From Paenibacillus sp. FSL R5-0766 (lineage in GTDB: Bacteria; Bacillota; Bacilli; Paenibacillales; Paenibacillaceae), in assembly GCF_037971845.1 (NCBI RefSeq), contig NZ_CP150227.1:6937615-7001614 (forward strand): 64,000 bases of DNA. Direction: 5' to 3'. Positions 16,110-26,566 of the stretch are shown piece after piece. The notes beneath the pieces were generated by a model. It saw only the letters and a list, made by a program, of their open reading frames with translations, was not told the DNA's origin and ran no database searches. Position numbers and translations under genes: made by a program. Positions within the stretch are counted from its first letter, which is position 1, and each line of letters opens with the position of its first letter.

Positions 16110-17943
16110 GGTGCTCACCCCCTTTCTCACGCATCGGCAGTGTGAACGTTACTGTCGTTCCCACATCTACCTCAGACTCCAGAGAGATGCTTCCATCATG
16201 TGCCTTCACAATTTCCCGGGCAATGGACAGTCCTAGCCCTGTGCCTCCCATACTGCGGGAACGAGCCTTGTCCACCCGATAAAACCGCTCAAAAATGCGA
16301 TCCAAATCGCGCTGTGGGATACCCATTCCGGTATCCGATACCGAGATGGCAAGTGTATGTTCATCACTGCGTCTAGCTGCAATCGTAATGGTGCCGCCTT
16401 CCAATGTATATTTCAGCGCATTGGACACGACATTATCCAGCACCTGATCAATCTGGTCCCGATCCAGTGGAACAGCTGGAATATCATTCTCCACAGATAA
16501 TACAGGCTGAATATCCTTCTGATGCATCTGGAATGAGAATCGATCCGTCACTTCCTCCAGCATTTCCAGGATGTCTGTTGGCTGTTTCCGTAGCAAAGCC
16601 TCTTTGGAATCAAGCCGCGATAAATGCAGCAGATCCGTAACCAGTCGTATCATTCGCTCCGTCTCGTTCTGAATAACACCCACGAAACGACCGGCAAGCT
16701 GCGGATCTTCCAGTGCACCGTCATCCAGTGCTTCCGCGTAACTCTTGATCGTAGTCAGTGGTGTACGCAGTTCATGGGATACATTGGCCACGAATTCACG
16801 CCGGGATGCCTCAAGCTCTTCCTGCTCGGTAACATCCTGAAGTACGGCAATCGTTCCCGTGATCCCCCGTTCACGCCGATGAACCGGTGTGAACGTCATT
16901 CGAATGACCACGGGCTCTTCTTGTCCTGCGGGTGCAATCTGTAGCAACGTTGAACCTGTAAAACCACTGGCGAGAGCTTCCGCATCCTCCGGATCAATGC
17001 CGAGTAATATGGCAAAATGTCTTCCTTCAATATCTGCAGGATGCATACCCAGAATGCTGCTGGCACGACGGTTTACGAGAATGACTTTACCATACTCATC
17101 CGTAGCCACCACACCATCACTCATATTCGTCAGAATGGAAGTCAACTTCTCCTTCTCCTCTTCATTCAATGAAAGTGCATCCCGAAGCCTGCTGGTCATA
17201 TAGTTAAAAGCCCGACTGAGCTGACCAATCTCATCCGTGCCAAATACAGGTGTCTGCTGATCGAAGTTACCTTCTGCGACCGCTGTCGCTCTCCGCGTCA
17301 CTTCCTTAATCGGCTGCGTTATCGTATGGGACAGGATCACGCCAAGCACCGCCGTTAACACCAAGGCAATCAGAATTCCGGAGATAAAAATTTTGTTGAT
17401 TCCCTCCATCGTGGAATACAGCTCGTTCATGGATGCCGCGATGTAGACCGCGCCAATGATCTTGCCGCCGGACAGTACTGGCTTGGCGACGACCTTTTTG
17501 CGAACATTATCCTCGTCCACGATATATTCCTCATTATCCCGAATGCCTTGCAGCGCACGGCTGACGACGGTCTGGGTGTTTTTTCGCCCCACATAATCCG
17601 AATGTGAACTTAGCGAGGTCGTGAGTACCTTGCCGCTGGCATCCAGCACCTGAATCTCGGCACCGTTAATGTTGAACAGGTTGTTCACCAGCACACGCAG
17701 ATTTTCCGTTTTGTCCTCGCCGGCCTCTGCTTCTCCACCCGCCATCGTCTCCCCCACGAGAACCGACAGCATTTCCGCACGCGCCTGCAAGTCTTCCGTA
17801 AAGTTGCTCGTTAGTGAGTTCTTCATCGCGCTCACAAAATAAACCCCGATCAATTGCATCGCAATCAGAATCAGCAGTACATAGATAATGATCAATTTCG
17901 CCTGAATCGTTCGAAAGAACGAGAATCGCGCGAATCGGCCCAT
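16093..17943 (-). CDS. walK: Sensor histidine kinase WalK (YycG)
   Basis: The 616-aa essential sensor kinase controls cell-wall hydrolase genes with WalR. Order: TM1 (about 15-36), extracytoplasmic Cache/PAS-like domain (40-180), TM2 (185-206), HAMP (207-258), PAS (260-370), HisKA with H390 in NVSHELRTPLTTIK, and HATPase_c with the N box (NVVSNALKYT) and G boxes (DTGMGIPQ, GGTGLGLSI). The ATG overlaps the walR stop codon by one base (TAATG). All catalytic motifs are intact. Confidence 0.97.
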   Translation of the reverse strand: MGRFARFSFFRTIQAKLIIIYVLLILIAMQLIGVYFVSAMKNSLTSNFTEDLQARAEMLSVLVGETMAGGEAEAGEDKTENLRVLVNNLFNINGAEIQVLDASGKVLTTSLSSHSDYVGRKNTQTVVSRALQGIRDNEEYIVDEDNVRKKVVAKPVLSGGKIIGAVYIAASMNELYSTMEGINKIFISGILIALVLTAVLGVILSHTITQPIKEVTRRATAVAEGNFDQQTPVFGTDEIGQLSRAFNYMTSRLRDALSLNEEEKEKLTSILTNMSDGVVATDEYGKVILVNRRASSILGMHPADIEGRHFAILLGIDPEDAEALASGFTGSTLLQIAPAGQEEPVVIRMTFTPVHRRERGITGTIAVLQDVTEQEELEASRREFVANVSHELRTPLTTIKSYAEALDDGALEDPQLAGRFVGVIQNETERMIRLVTDLLHLSRLDSKEALLRKQPTDILEMLEEVTDRFSFQMHQKDIQPVLSVENDIPAVPLDRDQIDQVLDNVVSNALKYTLEGGTITIAARRSDEHTLAISVSDTGMGIPQRDLDRIFERFYRVDKARSRSMGGTGLGLSIAREIVKAHDGSISLESEVDVGTTVTFTLPMREKGGEHREGTD

Positions 17944-18665
17944 TATATCCCCACGCTTTTGGCACTGCGCACGAGATAACCGAGCCCGCGGCGTGTCAGA
18001 ATCGTTTCCGGTTTGCTTGGATTCTCCTCAATCTTCTCACGCAGACGACGAATCGTAACATCCACGGTGCGTACATCGCCGAAATATTCATATCCCCATA
18101 CCGCTTGCAGCAGATGTTCCCGTGTCATAACCTTGCCGGAATGCTTCGCCATATAATAGAGAAGTTCGTATTCACGGTGGGTCAGATCGAGTGGTTCCCC
18201 GCCTTTGTAAGCCGTATACATGTCCATATCAAAAGCCAGATCAAACAGCCGCATGACCTGCTTCTCTTCGTCTTCATGCGCTTCTGCCGTAATCGCAAGT
18301 TTTTGCCGTCTGCGCATCTGTGCCTTCACCCGTGCAAGCAACTCACGTGTGCTAAACGGCTTCGTCACGTAATCATCCGCACCCAATTCCAGTCCGAGCA
18401 CCTTGTCGATCTCGCCATCTTTGGCGGTAAGCATGATGATTGGCATCTCCAGATGAGCGCGCACCTCACGACAGACATCCATACCGTCCTTGCCCGGGAG
18501 CATCAGATCCAGCAGCATCAGATCCGGTTTCTCGGATAACGCCAGTTCAACCGCACGAATGCCATCAAATGCACAGATGACCTCGTACCCCTCTTTTTCC
18601 AAATTAAACTTCAGAATGTCCGCGATGGGCTGTTCATCGTCCACCACCAAAATCTTCCCCTGCAT
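17943..18665 (-). CDS. walR: Response regulator WalR (YycF)
   Basis: The 240-aa OmpR-family regulator has a receiver domain with the acidic pocket (DDE at 9-11) and phosphorylation site D53 ([11 protein letters not shown]), a conserved KPF switch (VTKPFS), and a C-terminal winged-helix domain ([33 protein letters not shown]). It activates autolysin genes and represses modulators when phosphorylated by WalK. It is the first gene of the walR-walK-yycH-yycI-yycJ order; the linker between domains is somewhat long. Confidence 0.97.
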   Translation of the reverse strand: MQGKILVVDDEQPIADILKFNLEKEGYEVICAFDGIRAVELALSEKPDLMLLDLMLPGKDGMDVCREVRAHLEMPIIMLTAKDGEIDKVLGLELGADDYVTKPFSTRELLARVKAQMRRRQKLAITAEAHEDEEKQVMRLFDLAFDMDMYTAYKGGEPLDLTHREYELLYYMAKHSGKVMTREHLLQAVWGYEYFGDVRTVDVTIRRLREKIEENPSKPETILTRRGLGYLVRSAKSVGI

Positions 18666-18862
18666 CGGCTAAGTTCACCCCTATATCCTGCTTAATCCGC
18701 GTTAGCGTTTATATCTCTCTTCTATGTTTAGCTTGTACCAAGCCTGCTTGATTTGTTTCTCTAGTTTGTTGTTTATACTCTCTAGTTTAACATACCTGAA
18801 GCACCGTCACATCCCGATCAGGGGCTTGGAAGGTCTTTCATCTGAAAATTTTTTACAGCAGC

Positions 18863-18894
18863 AAAAAACAAGGCCAGCATTATAGCCAACCTTG
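18863..18894 (-). terminator. Terminator of the M23 endopeptidase gene
   Basis: The stem CAAGG..GGC / GC..CCTTG (18869-18894) is followed by TTTTTTG on the minus strand, 19 bp after the stop codon. It isolates this gene from the walR operon. Confidence 0.7.
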
Positions 18895-18912
18895 CTCTAC
18901 TTAAGCTCTATA

Positions 18913-20445
18913 TTAGTTCAGATACGTTAACGGATTTTCTACCGTTCCATTCTTAATAATTTCAAAATGCAGATGTGTTCCAGTCGAACGACCCGTGTTG
19001 CCCATAACGCCGATACTCTCGCCTTTTTCAACCACTTGTCCAACCTTAACGCCAATGCTGTTCAAATGTCCATACAGTGTTTCGTATCCGTTACGGTGGT
19101 TAATAATGATGACATTACCATAACCGCTTTTCTGTCCTGCAAAAGTAATTACACCCTCATCAGACGCTTTCACATCGCGGTTACCTACCAGATCGACACC
19201 TTTGTGCTGGCGACCCCAGCGTTGTCCGAAGCTGCTGCTCATCGTTGCATTTGATACCGGCCAAGCAAATTCACCTGAGCCTTCACCAACAACTTTTGTT
19301 CCACTAAGAACTACTTCGGTTACGGCGACTTTGATCACTTCCTGGCCAAGCCACTCTTCCTGAACCACTTCACCATTTTCTTTGGTTATACGGTACTGCA
19401 TGCTTTTTAACCCGCTTTGTCCTGGACGCACGACTTTAGTTGTACCAGCTTTCAAATCGGCACTTTTGCGCACTTCCACTTGCGGTTTGATCTCAATCTG
19501 TTCAACAACCTGCTCAACCGACTTAACGGTTACTGCTGGTTTAGGCACGGTCAGGGTCAGTTCGTCTCCAATTTGAAGCGATGTTTCCTTGATGCCCGGA
19601 TTATGCTGGCGAATCTCGCTTTGTGTAATTTCATACTTGGCAGCGATCGAAGAGATCGTATCTCCTTCACGAACCACATAAGTTACAGGCGCGTCTTTAC
19701 CAACGGTTAAAGCTTTAACCGCCTCGGACACATCCCATATTTTATTTGGATCAGCCTTCACCACATCTGTCGCTACATCTTCCTTGATGCCTACCGACTT
19801 CAGGGTTGTGCTTGGTCCCTCCTCTTTCTTCGAGGAGTTAGCCGATACCGACTTCGTCTTAAGCGAACTTCGCACAGCCGATGCCGATATGTATTTGCTC
19901 TGCACTTGTTCCAGGATTGCATCCGCTGTTGCCTGATCCTTCACAATGCCGATGACTTCACCATCTACCTTGAGCTCCACACCTTTGGCGTAGGCTGTCA
20001 GCATGTCACCCAGTTTGTCTAGCGTCTCGTCACTGTTCACTTCAGGTTTGTACGCTCTTACCGTTTCGGTTGTGATGCCATCCGTGTTCAGCACCATCTC
20101 TGCATCCGGATATTTATGTTGATATTCCTCAGTTTTGTCTGTAAATAGTTGTTGTAATTGTGCCTCATCTGCAATGGTACCAATCTCGCTACCTTTAACC
20201 ATTACTTTATAGTACGGTACGGTGTTTGCAGTAACATATTGTTTGCCTGCGAACCCGAGCGATGCTGCGATGAATACACCACATGCTGCTGTAATGATCC
20301 ATTTGCGCGAGGCCAGAACGCGCTTCTTATTCACACTGAAGGTGGACATGCTCATGTTGTTTTTGTCTTCGGCCGTCCGGTGTTCCCCGGATTGTTCGTG
20401 TACCCGGTCTTTGCCCGGTTGGCGTATGCCTCTGAAACCTTTCAT
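18913..20445 (-). CDS. M23 peptidoglycan endopeptidase with LysM and G5 domains
   Basis: This 510-aa cell-wall hydrolase has a cytoplasmic tail, one membrane anchor (about 48-68), an N-terminal region with repeated TTETVRAYKPE-like folds, a LysM domain (YVVREGDTISSIAAKYEITQ, about 260-305), a G5 domain (RITKENGEVVQEEWLGQEVI, about 345-385) and a C-terminal M23/LytM domain. The Zn site is complete: H in RWGRQHKGVDLVG with its following Asp, and the HLHFEI motif (GRSTGTHLHFEI). It should cleave peptide cross-links outside the cell. AAAAGGAGAGAATC precedes the ATG. Adjacent WalRK commonly regulates such enzymes. Confidence 0.92.
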   Translation of the reverse strand: MKGFRGIRQPGKDRVHEQSGEHRTAEDKNNMSMSTFSVNKKRVLASRKWIITAACGVFIAASLGFAGKQYVTANTVPYYKVMVKGSEIGTIADEAQLQQLFTDKTEEYQHKYPDAEMVLNTDGITTETVRAYKPEVNSDETLDKLGDMLTAYAKGVELKVDGEVIGIVKDQATADAILEQVQSKYISASAVRSSLKTKSVSANSSKKEEGPSTTLKSVGIKEDVATDVVKADPNKIWDVSEAVKALTVGKDAPVTYVVREGDTISSIAAKYEITQSEIRQHNPGIKETSLQIGDELTLTVPKPAVTVKSVEQVVEQIEIKPQVEVRKSADLKAGTTKVVRPGQSGLKSMQYRITKENGEVVQEEWLGQEVIKVAVTEVVLSGTKVVGEGSGEFAWPVSNATMSSSFGQRWGRQHKGVDLVGNRDVKASDEGVITFAGQKSGYGNVIIINHRNGYETLYGHLNSIGVKVGQVVEKGESIGVMGNTGRSTGTHLHFEIIKNGTVENPLTYLN

Positions 20446-20816
20446 GATTCTCTCCTTTTCAGCACTTCTCAGTTCGCATTTCTGTCAAGACATCACCCAT
20501 CGTGTCTGTCCCATGCTCGTTGATACTTGTATTGGGTGTCCGCAAAATCAGGACTTTAGCTGCGCTCGTAAAAGTGTCAAAATTTTAACCTTTTATCACA
20601 CCCGTATACTTTAACACAGGTTTTACACTCATTTCAACTCTACACGTCACACCGTAAAGCCACGCCCCGCTTGGTTTCCCTGAATTATCCATAAGATAGT
20701 ACGGCTGGCCCATCACCCATTATGCCTCAACATCCGCTGTACTATGTACTTTTGTCCACAAATTAAGACTAGGTTCTAAGACCCAGTGAAATATGCTTTA
20801 TTTTTCATAAAAATAC
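20446..20816. other. Intergenic region upstream of the M23 gene
   Basis: About 370 bp without a supported gene or RNA. It should contain the promoter of the M23 gene. I see no repeat, riboswitch or convincing regulator site in it. Confidence 0.3.
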
Positions 20817-20855
20817 AAATAAAATCCCTCACCAGATCAACTCTGATAAGGGATT
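20817..20855 (-). terminator. Terminator of the methyltransferase gene
   Basis: The stem AATCCCT / AGGGATT (20823-20829, 20849-20855) has an inner pairing and ends in TTTTATTTG on the minus strand, 78 bp after the stop codon. Confidence 0.7.
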
Positions 20856-20932
20856 ACGTAAACAACCTGTTTGTGGTTTATCTTAAAACTGGATTTCATC
20901 TCATGCCACAATAGATATTAACTTTTATGTCG

Positions 20933-21742
20933 CTATTCTTTGGCTGCAAGAATTACAAATCGCTTCTGCTGTACTTCCCAGAATCCATTTTGCTCCATCT
21001 CCATATGAATATCCATTAACCGCTCACGGAAATGTTCAACTTTGAAATCAGGTACTTGCCACGGGATGGTCTTTAGATAATATACCAGTGCGCCTATATC
21101 ATAGAAACGCTGCGCGGGAGTTGCTTCCCGTTGCTCCAGAATACGGAATCCACACTGTTCCAGCTGAAGAACAGCACGATCCAGTTCCCATTCAGCGTAA
21201 TCGGCTGGCATAGGAATGCCGAGCCGATCATTGATCTCCCTGCAATCTGACCAACCTACCTGTTGAGTCAGAAACAGTCCTCCTGCGGATAGAATCCGCC
21301 TAACTTCCTGCTCATCATACGACTCATGCCGATTAAGAATCAGATCAAATTCCCCTTCTGAGAAAGGGAGATGCGAATCATCAATCACCGGAAACACCTT
21401 CACACCGAGCGGCTGTAAACGTGCCTCTGCAATCGGTATATTGGGGAGATAACCTTCGGTCGCACATGTATATGGAGGAAGGGGGCGAAGTCTGGACAGC
21501 ATTTCTCCTCCACCAGTCCCCATGTCGAGCATTCGTTCTGTCTGATTCAATAATCGGCGCGCCATCGTTCCATATGACCAAGGCAATATTCCGCTCTGGA
21601 GTCGCCCACTCCCTGTTACATAGCTAAAATCCCAGCCACTAAACGGCTGCTCCGCCTCTTGCAGCCCTTGCTCGTATCGCTCTTTCGCCGCCTCGGCAAA
21701 CTCTTTTACTGATGGTTCTGAATTAGAATGATATAAGTTCAT
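20933..21742 (-). CDS. Class I SAM-dependent methyltransferase
   Basis: The 269-aa protein has a Rossmann-type methyltransferase core: motif I MLDMGTGGGEML (about 92-103), an acidic residue at the end of the next strand (ATEGYLPN), and LPFSEGEFDLILNRHESY as motifs III-IV. It resembles Methyltransf_11 proteins that act on small molecules or rRNA; the substrate cannot be read from sequence. The ATG at 21742 is preceded by GGAGGTTGTATTGAAC; a TTG 18 bp upstream overlaps that Shine-Dalgarno sequence and is unlikely. It stands alone with its own terminator. Confidence 0.82.
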   Translation of the reverse strand: MNLYHSNSEPSVKEFAEAAKERYEQGLQEAEQPFSGWDFSYVTGSGRLQSGILPWSYGTMARRLLNQTERMLDMGTGGGEMLSRLRPLPPYTCATEGYLPNIPIAEARLQPLGVKVFPVIDDSHLPFSEGEFDLILNRHESYDEQEVRRILSAGGLFLTQQVGWSDCREINDRLGIPMPADYAEWELDRAVLQLEQCGFRILEQREATPAQRFYDIGALVYYLKTIPWQVPDFKVEHFRERLMDIHMEMEQNGFWEVQQKRFVILAAKE

Positions 21743-22039
21743 GTTCAATACAACCTCCAATTAGTATATTCGGAAACACAAGTCCATCGGTTCTCTTGAA
21801 AGCACCTATGAACGGAGGTCCACGAATTGAACTGGAGGTTTCTGCAATGTTGCCTGAACGTTTTTATATGTCGTGTTCTTTACCTTTATACTTCATACGA
21901 TGTTCCCTCCTGAATAGGCTATACAATTTCCAGTATTTATTTAAATAGATTATATTCAATCACCATCGACAAGTCCATTACATTATGAATCAGGCGATAC
22001 GTCTATGAGCACGCCTGTCTTCCCTGCCTGCCTATCATC

Positions 22040-22807
22040 TTACTCCGTTTGCAATACTTCCATCAGGTTGTCGTACTCTTCACTGGTCAGGTACTTCGAG
22101 ATCACCTGTTCAATCTCACGTAATTCCTGTTCCGTCAGGCCACCTTCCATGGCGCCTGAGATCTGCTGCATTTCTTTCTGCGGCAGCTTGTTCATGAGCA
22201 GGCTGAAGATTTTTTCTTTCTCCTCTGCTGGCAGCTTGTCCTTCGCTCCTGTAATGTCATCCGGTGATACAACAATGGCATCATTGCCTGAAGAAGCACC
22301 GCCGCTGGCCGCTCCGGTTCCATTGCCTGAAGCTGAACCACTACCCTGATCTGTTCCTGAGTCATTACCCGTTCCGGTATCCGTCCCATTGCCTGCACTT
22401 GTGCCTGAGTTCGATCCTACGGTCGTATCTGTACCTGAACCTTCCCCTGTGCCCTCATTTGAGCCGCTCCCTTGGGACGCATCGTTGCCTGCATCTACGC
22501 CAGATTGACCACTCTCTGTCCTATTCCCCATAACTGAAACAGCGTCTTCCGGAACCTGCTCTTCGTCCGCTCCTGTCGGCTGGTCTGTCGTCCCATTTCC
22601 CGATTTATTCCCCTCGTTGGTTTTACCGCCCAAGGCACCTTGGAACATGGCGGTTAACCCCAAGGGTTGGCCTTCCCACTGAATATTGAAACTTGCGAGT
22701 AGCGACTTCGCATATGACTGTACAATTAATCCGGTCGTGAGCAGTGTCAGTGAACTGACCAGCAACACGGTTAGCACGATTTTGACAAACCACACAAGCA
22801 ACTTCAT
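22040..22807 (-). CDS. Membrane-anchored protein with Gly/Ser/Thr-rich low-complexity linker
   Basis: The 255-aa protein begins with one membrane helix (LLVWFVKIVLTVLLVSSLTLLTTGL) and continues for about 110 residues of a Gly/Ser/Thr/Asp/Asn linker built from short repeats such as GNGTDTGTGNDSGTDQGSG. A helical C-terminal domain of about 80 residues follows (EEKEKIFSLLMNKLPQKEMQ, LTEQELREIEQVISKYLTSE). That domain looks like a short helical bundle common in Paenibacillaceae membrane proteins, but I cannot name it. It is placed between the methyltransferase and purA; ATG with GGGAGAGAACGG upstream. It may act as a wall-spanning spacer. Confidence 0.75.
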   Translation of the reverse strand: MKLLVWFVKIVLTVLLVSSLTLLTTGLIVQSYAKSLLASFNIQWEGQPLGLTAMFQGALGGKTNEGNKSGNGTTDQPTGADEEQVPEDAVSVMGNRTESGQSGVDAGNDASQGSGSNEGTGEGSGTDTTVGSNSGTSAGNGTDTGTGNDSGTDQGSGSASGNGTGAASGGASSGNDAIVVSPDDITGAKDKLPAEEKEKIFSLLMNKLPQKEMQQISGAMEGGLTEQELREIEQVISKYLTSEEYDNLMEVLQTE

Positions 22808-22918
22808 TCCGTTCTCTCCCTCCGATTATCCCACCCGTCTAACATGCGCATGTCGGGGTCTGTGACTCTACTGTTAACCAGTATTGACGGAAATCTCGGG
22901 ATTATATCCGAAAAACAT

Positions 22919-22961
22919 ACAAAAAACCTCCAGTCATCGCTATAAAAGCAACAACTGGAGG
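22919..22961 (-). terminator. Terminator of purA
   Basis: The 8-bp perfect stem CCTCCAGT / ACTGGAGG (22927-22934, 22954-22961) is followed by TTTTTTG on the minus strand, 67 bp after the purA stop codon. Confidence 0.85.
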
Positions 22962-23027
22962 CTTAACATGCCTAAATCGGCAAAGGATTCTATTTTATAA
23001 TTCAAGAAACAATCTCTCTATCTTCGA

Positions 23028-24386
<1,359 letters not shown>

Positions 24387-24518
24387 TTACGCAAAAAACC
24401 GACTGAGAAGCGTGCTAACGGACAGTAAAAATGTCCTTCCGTTACATTCAAGGGAAGGTTTGCGCTGCTTTAACGCAGCAGTATTAGTGTACCAGTACCC
24501 TTTTTCAAAGTCAAATCA

Positions 24519-24564
24519 AATGGCGAACAATTAGATATAGTACAACTGTAATGTTCGGGATTTA
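24519..24564. promoter_or_regulatory. PurR operator (inverted pair of PurBoxes) upstream of purA
   Basis: CGAACAAT at 24524-24531 and ATGTTCGG at 24551-24558 form an inverted pair 19 bp apart. Each fits the B. subtilis PurBox consensus AWWWCCGAACWWT (about 11 and 12 of 13 positions when extended). The arrangement, two divergent boxes about 200 bp before the coding region, matches that of purine genes controlled by the PurR repressor and relieved by PRPP. Confidence 0.75.
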
Positions 24565-24579
24565 CCCATTATTTCGACA

Positions 24580-24629
24580 CAAAAAACCGGAGACTTCAGT
24601 CTAAGCTTGCTTGACTGCTATCACCGGTT
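24580..24629 (-). terminator. Terminator of the dnaB transcript
   Basis: The outer stem AACCGG / CCGGTT with further pairing in AGTC/GACT is followed on the minus strand by TTTTTTG. It lies between dnaB (stop at 24760) and the purA operator. Confidence 0.7.
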
Positions 24630-24759
24630 CAAGGATACCCATTTCAATGTGAATCTATATCTGGTATTTATAAGACCTGTTTGAGTTCAGTTGCTCTAAT
24701 AGTTGATCTTCGGGACAAACGATTCTGGCTTCTTGATCGAAGCCGTCAGCACCTGCCCG

Positions 24760-26121
24760 TTACATCGCGAAGGCGTCATTGTGCGCCCTCTCGTAATTGA
24801 CGAATTTATTAAAGTTTTTCAGGAAGACCAGTTCTACCGTACCTACCGGACCGTTACGCTGTTTAGCGATAATGATCTCGATAATATTTTTCTTCTCGGT
24901 CTCCTGGTTATAGTAGTCATCCCGGTACAGGAACGCTACGATGTCGGCATCTTGCTCGATCGAACCCGATTCCCGCAAGTCACTCATCATCGGACGTTTG
25001 TCCTGACGTTGCTCTACACCCCGGCTCAGCTGGGACAAGGCAATAACCGGAACTTCCAGTTCCCGGCCAATCTGTTTCAGTGTACGTGAAATCTCGGATA
25101 CCTCTTGTTGACGGTTCTCCCCTGCTTTACCACGTCCACTAATCAGTTGAAGATAGTCGATCAGGATCATGCCAAGGCCTTTCTCTTTCTTCAAGCGACG
25201 GCATTTGGCACGAATATCCGCTACGGTAATCCCTGGCGTATCATCTATGAAGATGTTGGCTTCTGACAAAGCGGCAATACCCATCGTCAGCTTCTGCCAG
25301 TCCTCATCACCTTTGAAGTCACCCATACGCATTACGCTGGCATCCAGGTTGGCTTCCGCACAGATCATACGTTGTACCAGCTGGGCAGCTGACATCTCCA
25401 GACTGAAGATAGCTACCGTCTCCTGTGCCCGAATGGCAACGTTCTGAGCGATATTCAGGGCGAAGGCCGTCTTACCTACGGAAGGACGGGCCGCTACAAT
25501 GATCAAGTCACTGCGCTGGAATCCGGCAGTCATCTTGTCCAGATCGATAAACCCGGACGGAATACCTGTCGTTGTACCCTTATTCTGATGAAGTGTTTCC
25601 ACACGATCGAATACTTCCATCAGTACGTCCTGAATGGCTATAAAACCACTACTGGAGCGACGGTTGGAGATCTCCAGAATGCGACGTTCAGCTTCTCCGA
25701 GCATCGCTGCAACATCTTCGCCGCCTGTATATCCTTCGCTCACGATCTGTGTTGCCGTACGAATCAGGCGACGCAGCATCGATTTCTCTTCGATAATCTG
25801 AGCGTAGTAGTCTACGTTCGCGGCTGTAGGTACACCATGGGCTAGCTTCGCCAGATAACTAACGCCACCGATGTCCTCCAACTCACCTTTATCCTTCAGA
25901 AGCGAAGTCAGTGTCACGAGGTCAATCGGTTGATTTCCCTCACCAAGCTGGATCATCGCTTCAAAAATTAATTGATGGGGCTTATCATAGAAATCCTCGG
26001 TTTGCACCCGTTCCATCGCTGTAATCAGGGCCTCGCCCTGCAACAGGATTGCACCCAGCACGGCCTGTTCGGCTTCCAGGTTCTGCGGGGGAATCCGGTC
26101 GAATAACATTTCTCCGCTCAT
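24760..26121 (-). CDS. dnaB: Replicative DNA helicase DnaB (DnaC in B. subtilis)
   Basis: The 453-aa hexameric helicase unwinds DNA at the replication fork. The N-terminal domain (DRIPPQNLEAEQAVLGAILL) is followed by the RecA-like ATPase with Walker A (ARPSVGKTA), Walker B (GMILIDYLQLI) and the LSQLSRGVEQR segment. It lies 1 bp after rplI with the ribosome-binding site inside the end of rplI, so gdpP, rplI and dnaB form one transcript, as in Bacillus. Confidence 0.97.
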   Translation of the reverse strand: MSGEMLFDRIPPQNLEAEQAVLGAILLQGEALITAMERVQTEDFYDKPHQLIFEAMIQLGEGNQPIDLVTLTSLLKDKGELEDIGGVSYLAKLAHGVPTAANVDYYAQIIEEKSMLRRLIRTATQIVSEGYTGGEDVAAMLGEAERRILEISNRRSSSGFIAIQDVLMEVFDRVETLHQNKGTTTGIPSGFIDLDKMTAGFQRSDLIIVAARPSVGKTAFALNIAQNVAIRAQETVAIFSLEMSAAQLVQRMICAEANLDASVMRMGDFKGDEDWQKLTMGIAALSEANIFIDDTPGITVADIRAKCRRLKKEKGLGMILIDYLQLISGRGKAGENRQQEVSEISRTLKQIGRELEVPVIALSQLSRGVEQRQDKRPMMSDLRESGSIEQDADIVAFLYRDDYYNQETEKKNIIEIIIAKQRNGPVGTVELVFLKNFNKFVNYERAHNDAFAM

Positions 26122-26122
26122 C

Positions 26123-26566
26123 TTACTCTTCCGTTACCTGTACCTTCAAGGTTGCCTTCACTTCAGGGTGAACCTTGACAGTTACTTGTGTTACGCCGAG
26201 TGTACGAATAGGCTCGTCCAGCTCAATTTTGCGTTTGTCTACTTTCAGACCCTTTTTAGACAAAGCTTCTGCGATCTGTTTGCTCGTAATGGCGCCAAAC
26301 AGACGACCACCTTCGCCGGACTTGGCTTTCAGTTCAGTCACTTCTGCTTCCAGCTTTTTCGCAAGTGCTTCCGCTTCCGCTTTCTCTTCCTGTTTGAGTC
26401 TTTCTTCAGCCGCCTTCTGGTTGTCCAGTGTCTTCATGTTGCCGTCTGTTGCCAGACGTGCGATTCCCCGTGGCAATAGGAAGTTCTGTGCGTAACCCTC
26501 AGATACTTCTTTCACTTGCCCTTTCTTGCCTTGACCCTTCATATCTTTTATAAAAATGACTTTCAT
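26123..26566 (-). CDS. rplI: 50S ribosomal protein L9
   Basis: The 147-aa protein has an N-terminal RNA-binding domain (MKVIFIKDMKGQGKKGQVKE, GYAQNFLLPRGIA), a long connecting helix rich in E/K/A and a C-terminal domain. The ATG overlaps the gdpP stop codon by 4 nt (ATGA), implying coupled translation. Confidence 0.98.
   Translation of the reverse strand: MKVIFIKDMKGQGKKGQVKEVSEGYAQNFLLPRGIARLATDGNMKTLDNQKAAEERLKQEEKAEAEALAKKLEAEVTELKAKSGEGGRLFGAITSKQIAEALSKKGLKVDKRKIELDEPIRTLGVTQVTVKVHPEVKATLKVQVTEE

Noticed and set aside
20753..20761. DnaA box-like TTGTCCACA upstream of the M23 gene
   Set aside because: One mismatch, isolated and far from the origin cluster.
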